13,181 nucleotides of DNA from Oscillospiraceae bacterium (GTDB lineage: Bacteria; Bacillota; Clostridia; Oscillospirales; Acutalibacteraceae), in the NCBI GenBank assembly GCA_022508705.1, contig JAFLUO010000049.1, positions 1 through 13,181 on the forward strand, given 5' to 3'. Both the position numbers and the translations under genes were made by a program. Within the stretch, counting starts at the first letter, position 1. Every line of letters starts with the position of its first letter. The notes beneath the pieces are model-generated. The model had not been told where the DNA came from. It did no database searches and saw only the letters and a list, made by a program, of their open reading frames with translations. Shown in pieces: positions 1 to 6,334 of the stretch.

Positions 1-51
1 CACCGCCCTTTCACGGCGGTAACACGAGTTCGATTCTCGTCCGGGTCACCA
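1..51 (+). tRNA. tRNA-Glu (TTC), 3' part only
   Basis: The 5' end lies outside the window. What remains is an anticodon arm (stem CCGCC at 3-7 with GGCGG at 15-19, loop CTTTCAC, anticodon TTC at 10-12), a T arm (ACGAG / TTCGATT / CTCGT), the 3' acceptor strand CCGGGTC, discriminator A at 48, and an encoded CCA at 49-51. The anticodon reads GAA/GAG, so it charges glutamate. A terminator hairpin follows directly, so this is the last gene of its transcript. Confidence 0.95.
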
Positions 52-96
52 AAAATCGCCATTTTTCTTTTTAGAAAGATGGCGATTTTACTTTTT
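51..96 (+). terminator. Terminator after tRNA-Glu
   Basis: An 11-bp stem (52-62 AAAATCGCCAT with 79-89 ATGGCGATTTT) is extended inside by CTTT/AAAG (67-70 with 75-78). It is followed by the T-rich run TTTTACTTTTT. It starts immediately after the tRNA CCA. Confidence 0.85.
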
Positions 97-98
97 CG

Positions 99-174
99 CT
101 ATTCACTCTTCACTTTTCACTAAAAACAATATGTCGATTTTTGGAAGTAAAAAGTAAAAGTGAATAGTGAAGAG
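99..174. repeat. Inverted pair of degenerate heptamer (AGTGAAN) arrays
   Basis: Read on the minus strand, 99-121 is AGTGAAA AGTGAAG AGTGAAT AG. Read on the plus strand, 147-174 is AGTAAAA AGTAAA AGTGAAT AGTGAAG AG. The two arrays face each other across about 25 bp, between the tRNA terminator and the four-helix-bundle gene. They could form an imperfect cruciform or stem. No similar array lies on the far side of the gene, so they do not flank it as ends. Confidence 0.7.
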
Positions 175-217
175 ATGAAATTTATTCGTAAAATAAACAT
201 ATCAAAAGGGGTTAAAT

Positions 218-562
218 ATGACTGAAAGTCCGTTAATGCTAAAATCAAAAGGTTTTGCGCTTAATGTAATAAAAGCTTGTAAAGAGTTAAAAACGGCAAA
301 GTGCGAGAGCGCATTGATCAATCAGTTTCTGCGTTCCGGAACAAGTATCGGTGCAAATATACGTGAAGCATTTTATGCACAAAGCAAAGCAGATTTCATT
401 GCAAAATTACAAATATCTCTCAAAGAATGTTCAGAAACAGAATATTGGATTGAATTGCTTTTAGAAAGCGGTTATTATAACAATAAAACTTTACTCGACG
501 AATGTACGGAAATCAAACGCATTTTAATTTCTTCAATAAATACTGCTAAGAAAAATACGTGA
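218..562 (+). CDS. Four helix bundle protein (S23 / 23S rRNA intervening-sequence family)
   Basis: This 114-aa protein carries the family hallmark RSGTSIGANIREA at about residues 39-51, then SKADFIAKLQISLKECSETEYW and a C-terminal helix with IKRILISSIN. These are the amphipathic helices of the small all-alpha S23/TIGR02436-type fold. Related proteins occur as ORFs inside 23S rRNA intervening sequences and as accessory proteins (Avd-like) of diversity-generating retroelements. The cellular role of solitary copies is not established. The ATG at 218 follows AAAAGGGG (204-211) at normal spacing. It sits between a tRNA terminator with heptamer arrays and a DUF5680 gene 33 bp downstream. No reverse transcriptase or rRNA is in view, so it is a solitary copy. 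Length is typical (110-125 aa). Confidence 0.9.
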   Translation: MTESPLMLKSKGFALNVIKACKELKTAKCESALINQFLRSGTSIGANIREAFYAQSKADFIAKLQISLKECSETEYWIELLLESGYYNNKTLLDECTEIKRILISSINTAKKNT

Positions 563-595
563 GAATGGTAAAATATATTTACAGAGGTATTTTCA

Positions 596-1063
596 ATGAA
601 CAATGATTTATATAGTTTTTTAATAGAAGCGAAAAAACAAACTTACGCAAATGAAAGTGCTAAAAAAACAGAGTCTTCAAGGAAAGGCTCATATGACTAC
701 GAGTATAGTAATGGAAAAATGACATATCACGATACATATTTCGGCGGAACAAAATTCATGGGTGAAGAAGTTGTATATGCTTCAGATGATACTCCAATTT
801 GGGGTATGAATTATTACGGTATAACATTAGATGAAACACTTAGCGAAGAGGCGATAGATAAAGCCCTAAGACCGGCACTTATGAAAGTTGGAGAAGATTA
901 TATTATACCCGTAAGAGGTCCAAAAGAATATTTGAATAATGAGTATAGATATAGTTTTGAAGTTGTTGGCGATTTGAACCGTTTTGAAGGAACTGAAACA
1001 ATATATAAAAATGAAGAAAAAGTATATGTTTTAAAATGTCACGGTGGAATAATTAAAAGATAA
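596..1063 (+). CDS. DUF5680 domain-containing protein
   Basis: The 155-aa protein consists almost wholly of one DUF5680-like domain: FLIEAKKQTYA at the N-terminus, then SRKGSYDYEY, YHDTYFGGTKFMGEEVVY, PIWGMNYYG, and a closing KVYVLKCHGGIIK. I recognise this order of motifs from Clostridia proteins where the domain stands alone or follows an HTH domain. Here there is no HTH, signal peptide or membrane segment, so it should be cytosolic. Its biochemical role is unknown. The ATG at 596 follows AGAGG at suitable spacing. The gene lies 33 bp after the four-helix-bundle gene with no terminator between, so the two may be cotranscribed. No good terminator follows the stop; only a palindromic repeat lies downstream. 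Confidence 0.8.
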   Translation: MNNDLYSFLIEAKKQTYANESAKKTESSRKGSYDYEYSNGKMTYHDTYFGGTKFMGEEVVYASDDTPIWGMNYYGITLDETLSEEAIDKALRPALMKVGEDYIIPVRGPKEYLNNEYRYSFEVVGDLNRFEGTETIYKNEEKVYVLKCHGGIIKR

Positions 1064-1106
1064 ATATAAAAGAGATTAAATAGAATAATATAAAACTGTT
1101 ATTTTT

Positions 1107-1131
1107 GGACGATGTGGGCATCGTCCCCTAC
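1107..1131 (-). repeat. Palindromic repeat, GTAGGGG family (copy 1)
   Basis: An 8-bp perfect palindrome GGACGATG-TGGG-CATCGTCC is followed by CCTAC. Read on the minus strand it begins GTAGGGG. The whole 25-bp core is repeated identically at 6959-6983. It lies 5 bp upstream of the -35 box of the next promoter and has no U-tract, so it is not a canonical terminator. Confidence 0.85.
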
Positions 1132-1135
1132 TAAC

Positions 1136-1164
1136 TTGACAGGGTTTCTGTCAAACAGTATAAT
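1136..1164 (+). promoter_or_regulatory. Consensus SigA promoter with overlapping dyad
   Basis: TTGACA (1136-1141), 17-bp spacer, TATAAT (1159-1164): a perfect match to the vegetative consensus. A 7-bp inverted repeat TTGACAG-GGTTT-CTGTCAA (1136-1142 and 1148-1154) covers the -35 box and half of the spacer, which is where a repressor operator would sit. It would drive the DUF3795 and MmcQ/YjbR pair, with the first start codon about 26 nt after the expected transcript start. Confidence 0.85.
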
Positions 1165-1196
1165 AAATTTAACTATTTAACTTAAGGGGTGTTTTT

Positions 1197-1451
1197 ATGG
1201 CGAATTACAGCGTATGCGGAATTGATTGCGATACTTGCAAATTCAAAGCAGAGCAAAATTGTGATGGCTGTAAGCTTTTAAAAGGCAAAGTATTTTGGGG
1301 AGAATGCGAGCTTTACAAATGCAGTTCCGGAAAAGGACATGAGCACTGCGGTATGTGTTCTGATTTCCCATGCAACAAATTGCAGGAATGGGCATCTTCT
1401 GAAAATCCTGAACGGATTGATAATTTAAAAAGCCTCATGAAACAAGGATGA
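1197..1451 (+). CDS. DUF3795 domain-containing cysteine-rich protein
   Basis: This 84-aa cytosolic protein has ten cysteines (residues 7, 11, 14, 22, 25, 37, 42, 51, 54, 59) in a CGIDCxxC ... CxxC ... CELYKC ... CxxC order, ending in the FPCNKLQEWA stretch typical of DUF3795. The cysteine pattern suggests metal (zinc or iron-sulfur) binding, but the family has no assigned function. The ATG at 1197 follows AAGGGGTG at good spacing and is the first gene of the transcript from the consensus promoter at 1136-1164. Only 7 bp separate it from the MmcQ/YjbR gene, so the two are almost certainly one operon. Full length for the short form of the family. Confidence 0.85.
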   Translation: MANYSVCGIDCDTCKFKAEQNCDGCKLLKGKVFWGECELYKCSSGKGHEHCGMCSDFPCNKLQEWASSENPERIDNLKSLMKQG

Positions 1452-1458
1452 TATTTTT

Positions 1459-1824
1459 ATGCGTTATAATTGGATTGATAAATATTTGATGTCTAAAACA
1501 GGTGTAACAAAGGATCATCAGCTTGAATGGAATTGGATTCGTTATCATATCGGCGGTAAAATGTTCGCCGCAATTTGTCTTAACGATGAAAACAAGCCTT
1601 ATTACATAACATTAAAATCCGACCCTATGGAAAGCGACTTTTTAAGAAAAGAATATGAGGACATAATACCTGGCTACTACATGAACAAAACCCATTGGAA
1701 TTCCATAAAGCCTGACGGGGCAGTTCCCGATGAATTACTGAAAGATTTGCTTGACAAAGCCTACTTGTTGGTTTTAAAGGGATTCAGCAAGAAAAAGCAG
1801 GCGGAAATTACAGGGCAGAATTGA
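1459..1824 (+). CDS. MmcQ/YjbR family protein
   Basis: The 121-aa protein matches the MmcQ/YjbR fold: an N-terminal segment with GVTKDHQLEWNWIRYHIGGKMFAAIC, then YYITLKSDP, FLRKEYEDIIPGYYMNKTHWNSI and a C-terminal helix LLDKAYLLVLKGFSKKK. The motifs K(M)FA, LKxxP and PGYxMNKxHW are characteristic. The family has a CyaY-like fold and is often annotated as DNA-binding, but this role is not well proved. It follows the DUF3795 gene by 7 bp, with its ribosome site AAGGATGAT straddling the upstream stop codon. A strong terminator lies 14 bp after the stop. Confidence in the family is high, in the function low. Confidence 0.88.
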   Translation: MRYNWIDKYLMSKTGVTKDHQLEWNWIRYHIGGKMFAAICLNDENKPYYITLKSDPMESDFLRKEYEDIIPGYYMNKTHWNSIKPDGAVPDELLKDLLDKAYLLVLKGFSKKKQAEITGQN

Positions 1825-1838
1825 ATTACATATATATT

Positions 1839-1868
1839 AAAAAGCTATCCTTCTTCGGATAGCTTTTT
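1839..1868. terminator. Bidirectional terminator between convergent genes
   Basis: A 12-bp perfect stem AAAAAGCTATCC (1839-1850) with GGATAGCTTTTT (1857-1868), loop TTCTTC. The A/T arms give a U-tract in either direction. It serves the plus-strand MmcQ/YjbR gene and the minus-strand MATE gene whose stop is at 1870. Confidence 0.92.
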
Positions 1869-1869
1869 G

Positions 1870-3222
1870 TTATTCCTTTTGAGTTTTGTCAGGAAAGCTT
1901 ACTTTTTTTAGTACAAAGGGAAGTGAAAGCAAAATCGCCTTAAAAAGATTATCGGCAATCATGCAGTACCAAACCGCAGTCAAATCTAATTCCCAGATTT
2001 TCACACACAAAAAAGTAAAAGCTATTCTTATGCACCACATGCTGACTGACTCTGAAACAAAAACATATTTCGTTTTTCCCAGTCCGTAATAAATGCCTTC
2101 TAAAACTATCATCAAGCCGAAAAACGGTTCGGAAAACGCTACTAAGCGAAGCATTTTGGATCCCAAAGCCGCCACATTTTCACTGCTTGTAAATACGTCC
2201 ATTAAAGGATCAGCAACAAAATAAAGAACGGTTCCGCTTAAAATCATCATTGCAACCGTTATTACAATGCTGTTTTTCTGTACTGACCTGAACTTATTTT
2301 TATCTCGCTCACCTATTGAAGTCCCTATCATCGTTGATGTCGCAGAGCTGAATCCGTAGCCTGCAACATAAAATATCTGTTCAGCACTTACAGCTATTGA
2401 ATGTGCCGCAAACACAGTCGTTCCCATTGATGATACCAGCGCCGCAAACACAATGTACCCCATACAGCTAACCGAATGTGTCAAAAATACGGGATACGCA
2501 GTTTGAAGGCACATTTTAATTGTATTTTTATCAGGCGACATCATAGCCTTGTCAAAATTCAGCCACATATTTTTTCTGTATTCACAGAACATCAGTATTC
2601 CCGATACGGCAAAAGATATTGCAGAGCCTATGCCTGCGCCGATAACGCCCATCTTCAAAATGTAAATAAAGCAATAGTTTAAAAGGATATTAAGTATATT
2701 TTCAAAAAGCGTAATTATCATCGGCGTTTTTGTGTTTTTCGTTGCACGAAGGCACGCCGCCATAACAATATTTACGGCTCTGAAAATCATCGGAAGAGAT
2801 ATAATTGCAAAATAAAGCGACGCTGTTTTTTGAATATCCCGTTCCGCTCCCATCAACACAGGAATTACAGGCGAAAGACCGATGCACAAAACGCCCATCA
2901 GCACTCCCAAAATAATTGTCAAGATAAAAATCTGTGAAGATATTTTTTGAGCATCTGCCTTATTTCCCCTGCCGACCGCCTCTGAAATCATAGCTACGGC
3001 GGCAACACCCAAGGCATAAAAAATTCCGCCTACAAGCCAGTTTATTGTTGTCGTAACGCTGACGGAAGCCGTTGCCTTTTCGCCTAAATTTCCCACCATA
3101 GCGGTGTCAACATACTGAAGAAGCGTTGACATTATCTCTTCTATTACCGTTGGTACAGCAAGAAAAATAAGAGTTGCAAGAACGCTCTTCTTATTAAATT
3201 TTAAAGATATATTTCCTGCCAT
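1870..3222 (-). CDS. MATE family efflux transporter
   Basis: The 450-aa integral membrane protein is of usual length for MATE exporters and shows about 12 hydrophobic segments in two homologous halves. Recognisable features are the N-terminal LATLIFLAVPTVIEEIMSTLLQYVDTAMVG (the PxxxxxxxxxxxxxDtamvG signature), ACLRATKNTKTPM near residue 160, LNYCFIYILKMGVIGAGIGSAIS, and the second-half repeat AAHSIAVSAEQIFYVAGYGFSSATSTMIG with YYGLGKTKYVF. MATE proteins expel organic cations or drugs by sodium or proton exchange. The substrate cannot be read from the sequence. The ATG at 3222 follows AGGGGAAT. It is a single-gene unit, ending at the bidirectional terminator two bases past its stop and separated from the upstream gene by that gene's own terminator. 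Confidence 0.95.
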   Translation of the reverse strand: MAGNISLKFNKKSVLATLIFLAVPTVIEEIMSTLLQYVDTAMVGNLGEKATASVSVTTTINWLVGGIFYALGVAAVAMISEAVGRGNKADAQKISSQIFILTIILGVLMGVLCIGLSPVIPVLMGAERDIQKTASLYFAIISLPMIFRAVNIVMAACLRATKNTKTPMIITLFENILNILLNYCFIYILKMGVIGAGIGSAISFAVSGILMFCEYRKNMWLNFDKAMMSPDKNTIKMCLQTAYPVFLTHSVSCMGYIVFAALVSSMGTTVFAAHSIAVSAEQIFYVAGYGFSSATSTMIGTSIGERDKNKFRSVQKNSIVITVAMMILSGTVLYFVADPLMDVFTSSENVAALGSKMLRLVAFSEPFFGLMIVLEGIYYGLGKTKYVFVSESVSMWCIRIAFTFLCVKIWELDLTAVWYCMIADNLFKAILLSLPFVLKKVSFPDKTQKE

Positions 3223-3261
3223 ATATTCCCCTGCTGTTATTTAAGATTATTTCATCATGAA

Positions 3262-3267
3262 ATTATA
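3262..3267 (-). promoter_or_regulatory. Probable -10 box for the MATE gene
   Basis: TATAAT on the minus strand, about 40 bp upstream of the MATE start. The matching -35 region (around 3285-3290, TGTTTA) is poor, so only the -10 element is called. The position fits a short leader ending in the AGGGG ribosome site. Confidence 0.45.
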
Positions 3268-3300
3268 TTAACACATTTGATGAATAAACACCATAGATTT

Positions 3301-3339
3301 TTTAAAAAATAAAAAAGGGCGCTTTAAAAAGCGCCCTTT
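3301..3339 (-). terminator. Terminator of the 582-aa membrane protein gene
   Basis: The stem AAAGGGCGCTTT (3314-3325) pairs with AAAGCGCCCTTT (3328-3339), just past the stop codon at 3353. On the minus strand it is followed by a long U-rich run (TTTTTATTTTTT). Intrinsic terminator, minus direction. Confidence 0.92.
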
Positions 3340-3352
3340 AATTTTTGAAAAT

Positions 3353-5101
3353 CTACTTTACGGTTTTTACCGTTACAATATCTCCCTCAGCATTTTCGGG
3401 GATTTCAAAGGTAACGCTGTCACCGTTGTTTGCAAGAATTATCTTTTCCGCATCCTTAACAGATACCTTATAATATCTGTCTCCATCGTCAAGCTTGATA
3501 TAGAAGTAGGTTTCTCCGCCCGTTGTCGCTGTGCGTATATCGCTTACCGTGCCCGTAACGGTTACATACTTAACTATATTATCGGCATTATTGTCATTGT
3601 CCGTATCCTGAACATTTCCGATATCAATTTCAACGTTTACACCATTCTTCTGAAGCTCGGCGGCATATTTTTCAACACAGTCCGCAAGGGTTGACTCCGC
3701 CGCAACAATGGTTGACTGCTTAACGTTAACAAGCGCATACATTTTAACGTATTCGCTGGCATCTTTAAGAGCCATAAAGTATGTGGGCTCGCCACTGACG
3801 TTAAGAAGAAGCGGGAAGGTTGCCTTGTAGCTGTACTGCTGAACCTTACCCTCGGCAGACGTTCTTGCCGCATCCTCCAATGCGCCTGAAACCTGATAAT
3901 AACGGGCATCTTTTGTTCTTTGATTGATAAGAACAAAACCGATGATTGCCTGGTCAGAGGTTATGGAAGTTACGCCTGTGTACATATAAACGTCGTCGTT
4001 AAGAGCAAGGTAATTGTAGCCTGAGCTTGTAACCTTAACGTCTGTCTGACCTATAATTGAGTTGATGAAGCCGTTTGAGTATTTTCCGTAATAGTTGAAT
4101 TGCTCGTTAAGAATCTCAGCAGAATAAACACGGTCAAGCCACTGATATTCTTCGTCGGTCACAAACTTATCTGTCTTGAGCTTGGTTTTACCCTCAAGAT
4201 TTGTGGAAATAAGTGTTGTATTACCTGTTGCGGCATCAACTAAAATTGCGCCTGTAATATCTCTTCCGCCGAAAAGTCCTATCGTCTTGTCAACTACGGG
4301 AACCACCCAATAGGGTCTGCCTGTATCGTCAACCTCAAACCTGGGCGTATCAAACATTAAAGTCGGATAATTAAATCTGCAATGACGGATAAGGTCCTCA
4401 TTAAAATACTCTGCAGGTGAATATTTCATCGGCTCGTCAAGCCTTTGAAGCTCAGCATTTTGAGTTATCATATCAACGATAATATAAGCAGGAATACCGT
4501 TCTTTGTGTTCTTCATCCACTTAAAAATATCACCGTATTCAAGGGACTGCACTCTAACGGGTTTGCCTTTATAGTTTATCTGCGTTGAATAAAGGTCAGA
4601 AACAGTGAACTGCGAAACGTAATCCGAAAGTTTACCGAGAGCTCTCGTTGCAATCATATTTGAAGCGTCCTTGTCGAGCCTCGGAACGCTTGAAAAGTCA
4701 ATTTCTGCAACCTCTTCGGCAAAATCTCCGTCCTGAACCTTAATAATATTACTGTAAGATTTTGCTCTGAAGAAAACAGCGCCTGTTAAATATCCTATAC
4801 CGATAATTATTGCCATAACGATAAGAATAATTATCGGGATTTTCATTTTATTTTTAGCCTCAGCCATTTTTTCGGGACGTGAATAAGCCCCTGCTGAAAT
4901 TCCGTAAAGACCTATAAAAATAATTATTGAAAATGCAATCCAAATGTACATTTCAATAGCCTTAAAGTTTAGCGCGGGAAGCATAAGATAATAGAGAACT
5001 GCGGCAATAACAAGGGTAATTACAAGAGTAATTGCTATTCTTTTGCCGTCAGACATATTCTTTTTCTTTTTGCCTCCGAAATCAACTTTAATCGGTTTCA
5101 C
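3353..5101 (-). CDS. Conserved membrane-anchored protein, function unknown
   Basis: A 582-aa protein with a basic cytosolic N-terminus (KKKK at 11-14), three membrane segments at about 22-44, 51-73 and 88-111, and then a soluble region of about 470 residues probably outside the membrane. Within it are a PepSY-like stretch (PYWVVPVVDKT at 263-273 followed by GAILVDAATG at 284-293), a second module with FPLLLNVSGEPTYFMALKD (429-447), and a C-terminal beta-rich segment (511-582: VTVTGTVSDIR, YFYIKLDDGDRYYKV) resembling an OB-fold. Similar proteins occur in Firmicutes under inconsistent names; I know of no proven function. The start is GTG at 5101 with GAGG seven bases upstream. It has its own putative promoter and a strong terminator, so it is monocistronic. 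Confidence 0.8.
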   Translation of the reverse strand: MKPIKVDFGGKKKKNMSDGKRIAITLVITLVIAAVLYYLMLPALNFKAIEMYIWIAFSIIIFIGLYGISAGAYSRPEKMAEAKNKMKIPIIILIVMAIIIGIGYLTGAVFFRAKSYSNIIKVQDGDFAEEVAEIDFSSVPRLDKDASNMIATRALGKLSDYVSQFTVSDLYSTQINYKGKPVRVQSLEYGDIFKWMKNTKNGIPAYIIVDMITQNAELQRLDEPMKYSPAEYFNEDLIRHCRFNYPTLMFDTPRFEVDDTGRPYWVVPVVDKTIGLFGGRDITGAILVDAATGNTTLISTNLEGKTKLKTDKFVTDEEYQWLDRVYSAEILNEQFNYYGKYSNGFINSIIGQTDVKVTSSGYNYLALNDDVYMYTGVTSITSDQAIIGFVLINQRTKDARYYQVSGALEDAARTSAEGKVQQYSYKATFPLLLNVSGEPTYFMALKDASEYVKMYALVNVKQSTIVAAESTLADCVEKYAAELQKNGVNVEIDIGNVQDTDNDNNADNIVKYVTVTGTVSDIRTATTGGETYFYIKLDDGDRYYKVSVKDAEKIILANNGDSVTFEIPENAEGDIVTVKTVK

Positions 5102-5148
5102 AAAATCGCCTCATTTCATTTAAATGTAATAAATTTGGGTCTACCTAT

Positions 5149-5176
5149 ATTTTACATTATTTTTCCGGTTTTACAA
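5149..5176 (-). promoter_or_regulatory. Putative promoter of the 582-aa protein gene
   Basis: On the minus strand TTGTAA (5171-5176) is separated by 16 bp from TAAAAT (5149-5154), about 48 bp before the GTG start. Fair but not consensus. It lies in the 110-bp gap below nth. Confidence 0.5.
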
Positions 5177-5211
5177 GAGTATAGACAGAAGATTATGTAT
5201 TTAATACCGTT

Positions 5212-5841
5212 TTATCTCAATATTTTTTTGCAGTAATCCTTGCAAACGCACTGCTCGCAGTTTGCTTTTCTTGCCGTGCAGGTGTCACGGCCGTGAAGAA
5301 CGCACCTGTGGCAAAAATCATTGCTTTCCTCAGGGGGCAGTATTTTTTTTAGCTCAATTTCAACCTTTTTCGGATCTTTCGTATCGCAAAGCCCCATTCG
5401 GTTTGAAATTCGTATTAAATGCGTGTCCGCCACAACGGCAGGCTTCCCGTACACATCGCCTACGATTAAATTGGCAGTTTTTCTGCCCACTCCCGAAAGA
5501 GTTGTCAAATCCTCAATATTATCGGGAACTACTCCGCCGAATCTGTCACGCACGCCCCTTGCCATCTCAATAATATCCCGTGCTTTTCCGTGGTAAAATC
5601 CGCAGGAATGAATTATTTCTTCAATATCGTGTACCTCTGCGTTGCAGTAATCGTCTAAAGTGCGGTATTTTGAAAAAAGAGCGGGAGTGACCATATTCAC
5701 TCTCGCATCCGTGCATTGTGCCGAAAGGCGTGTTGCAACCAAAAGCTCGAACGGGTTTTCGGATACAAGACTGCAAACCGCCTCTGGGTATTTTGTTTTT
5801 AACGCTTCAATTAAATGTAATGCTAACTGTTTCTTTGTCAT
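5212..5841 (-). CDS. nth: Endonuclease III (DNA glycosylase/AP lyase)
   Basis: The 209-aa protein is full length for Nth. It carries the helix-hairpin-helix motif LSGVGRKTANLIVG (about 115-128) with the catalytic lysine K121, the VADTHLIRISNR segment with the catalytic aspartate D139, and the C-terminal [4Fe-4S] ligands C188-x6-C195-x2-C198-x5-C204. It excises oxidised pyrimidines and nicks the abasic site in base excision repair. The RLSAQCTDARVN stretch near residue 38 is also typical. ATG start at 5841 with a weak GAAAGTGAT ribosome site. An XRE regulator ends 20 bp upstream, so the two are probably cotranscribed. No hairpin terminator is visible between its stop and the next gene. Confidence 0.96.
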   Translation of the reverse strand: MTKKQLALHLIEALKTKYPEAVCSLVSENPFELLVATRLSAQCTDARVNMVTPALFSKYRTLDDYCNAEVHDIEEIIHSCGFYHGKARDIIEMARGVRDRFGGVVPDNIEDLTTLSGVGRKTANLIVGDVYGKPAVVADTHLIRISNRMGLCDTKDPKKVEIELKKILPPEESNDFCHRCVLHGRDTCTARKANCEQCVCKDYCKKILR

Positions 5842-5861
5842 TTTTTATCACTTTCTATTCC

Positions 5862-6068
5862 TTAGTCCTTCAGTCCTAAAAGGTAATCCGCAGAAACATT
5901 AAAGAATTTGCAAATTTCAATAATATCTGCAAGTGACGGTTCAGTTGTTCCCGTTTCCATAAATGAAACTTTACGCTGAGTAATCCCAAGTGCGTTTGCA
6001 AGATCCTTTTGAGTTATGGTCGGAATCTTGGCGCACCTAAGGCTTTTCAGCCGATCTTTAAACTCCAT
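5862..6068 (-). CDS. XRE (Cro/C1-type) HTH transcriptional regulator
   Basis: A compact DNA-binding protein, essentially one HTH_3 domain: FKDRLKSLR, then ITQKDLANALGITQRKVSFMETGTTEPSLADIIEICKFFNVSADYLLGLKD. The recognition helix is in GITQRKVSFMETG. I choose ATG at 6068 (68 aa) because GGAG at 6077-6080 lies 8 nt upstream. The alternative GTG at 6077 overlaps that GGAG and could not use it. No effector or dimerisation domain is present, so it resembles small prophage-type or autoregulatory repressors. It lies 20 bp upstream of nth and is probably cotranscribed with it. The DNA upstream carries four TACAAA/TTTGTA half-sites, a plausible operator for this protein. Confidence 0.9.
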   Translation of the reverse strand: MEFKDRLKSLRCAKIPTITQKDLANALGITQRKVSFMETGTTEPSLADIIEICKFFNVSADYLLGLKD

Positions 6069-6148
6069 TTTCAACACTCCATATTTTCGAGTGCGATAAT
6101 ATTACCACAAAAATTTTGATTTGAAAAGGTGCAGATTGAAAATATCTA

Positions 6149-6186
6149 TACAAAGATTTTTGTAGTTTTTTGTAAAGGTATACAAA
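6149..6186. promoter_or_regulatory. Candidate operator: four TACAAA/TTTGTA half-sites
   Basis: TACAAA (6149-6154), TTTGTA (6159-6164), TTTGTA (6169-6174) and TACAAA (6181-6186) form two dyads: TACAAA-N4-TTTGTA and TTTGTA-N6-TACAAA. Start-to-start spacing is 10, 10 and 12 bp, about one helical turn each. The array lies in the divergent region between the XRE gene and the flavin-reductase-like gene. Binding by the XRE protein is inference. Confidence 0.6.
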
Positions 6187-6264
6187 GTTTTTTTCAGTCA
6201 ATTTTTGCTGAAAACCGTTAATTTAGCATATATTGAGCCGATAAATTTTTGCAAGCCCAATAGG

Positions 6265-6293
6265 TTGTATTTTTTAGGATTTCAGTATATAAT
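6265..6293 (+). promoter_or_regulatory. SigA promoter of the flavin-reductase-like gene
   Basis: TTGTAT (6265-6270), 17-bp spacer, TATAAT (6288-6293), followed by an AT-rich leader of about 35 nt to the GGAG ribosome site. Confidence 0.8.
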
Positions 6294-6334
6294 ATTACAA
6301 AATTAAAAATAAAAAATTTTTTGGAGTGAGTTTT

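Noticed and set aside
99..174. CRISPR array
   Set aside because: The heptamer units are directly adjoining with no unique spacers of constant length.
218..562. Diversity-generating retroelement (Avd-like protein)
   Set aside because: No reverse transcriptase, template repeat or variable repeat is found nearby. The S23-type fold alone does not show a retroelement.
1107..1131. Intrinsic terminator of the DUF5680 gene
   Set aside because: The hairpin is good but lacks a downstream U-tract on the plus strand, and an identical core occurs elsewhere, so it is called a dispersed repeat.
5262..5596. Plus-strand open frames of 103 and 91 codons opposite nth
   Set aside because: They are antisense to a clearly recognised endonuclease III with intact catalytic and iron-sulfur residues, and have no ribosome site or recognisable family.
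5862..6068. Toxin-antitoxin or prophage immunity module
   Set aside because: The small XRE protein has no toxin-like partner; its neighbour is a housekeeping repair enzyme, and no phage genes are present.
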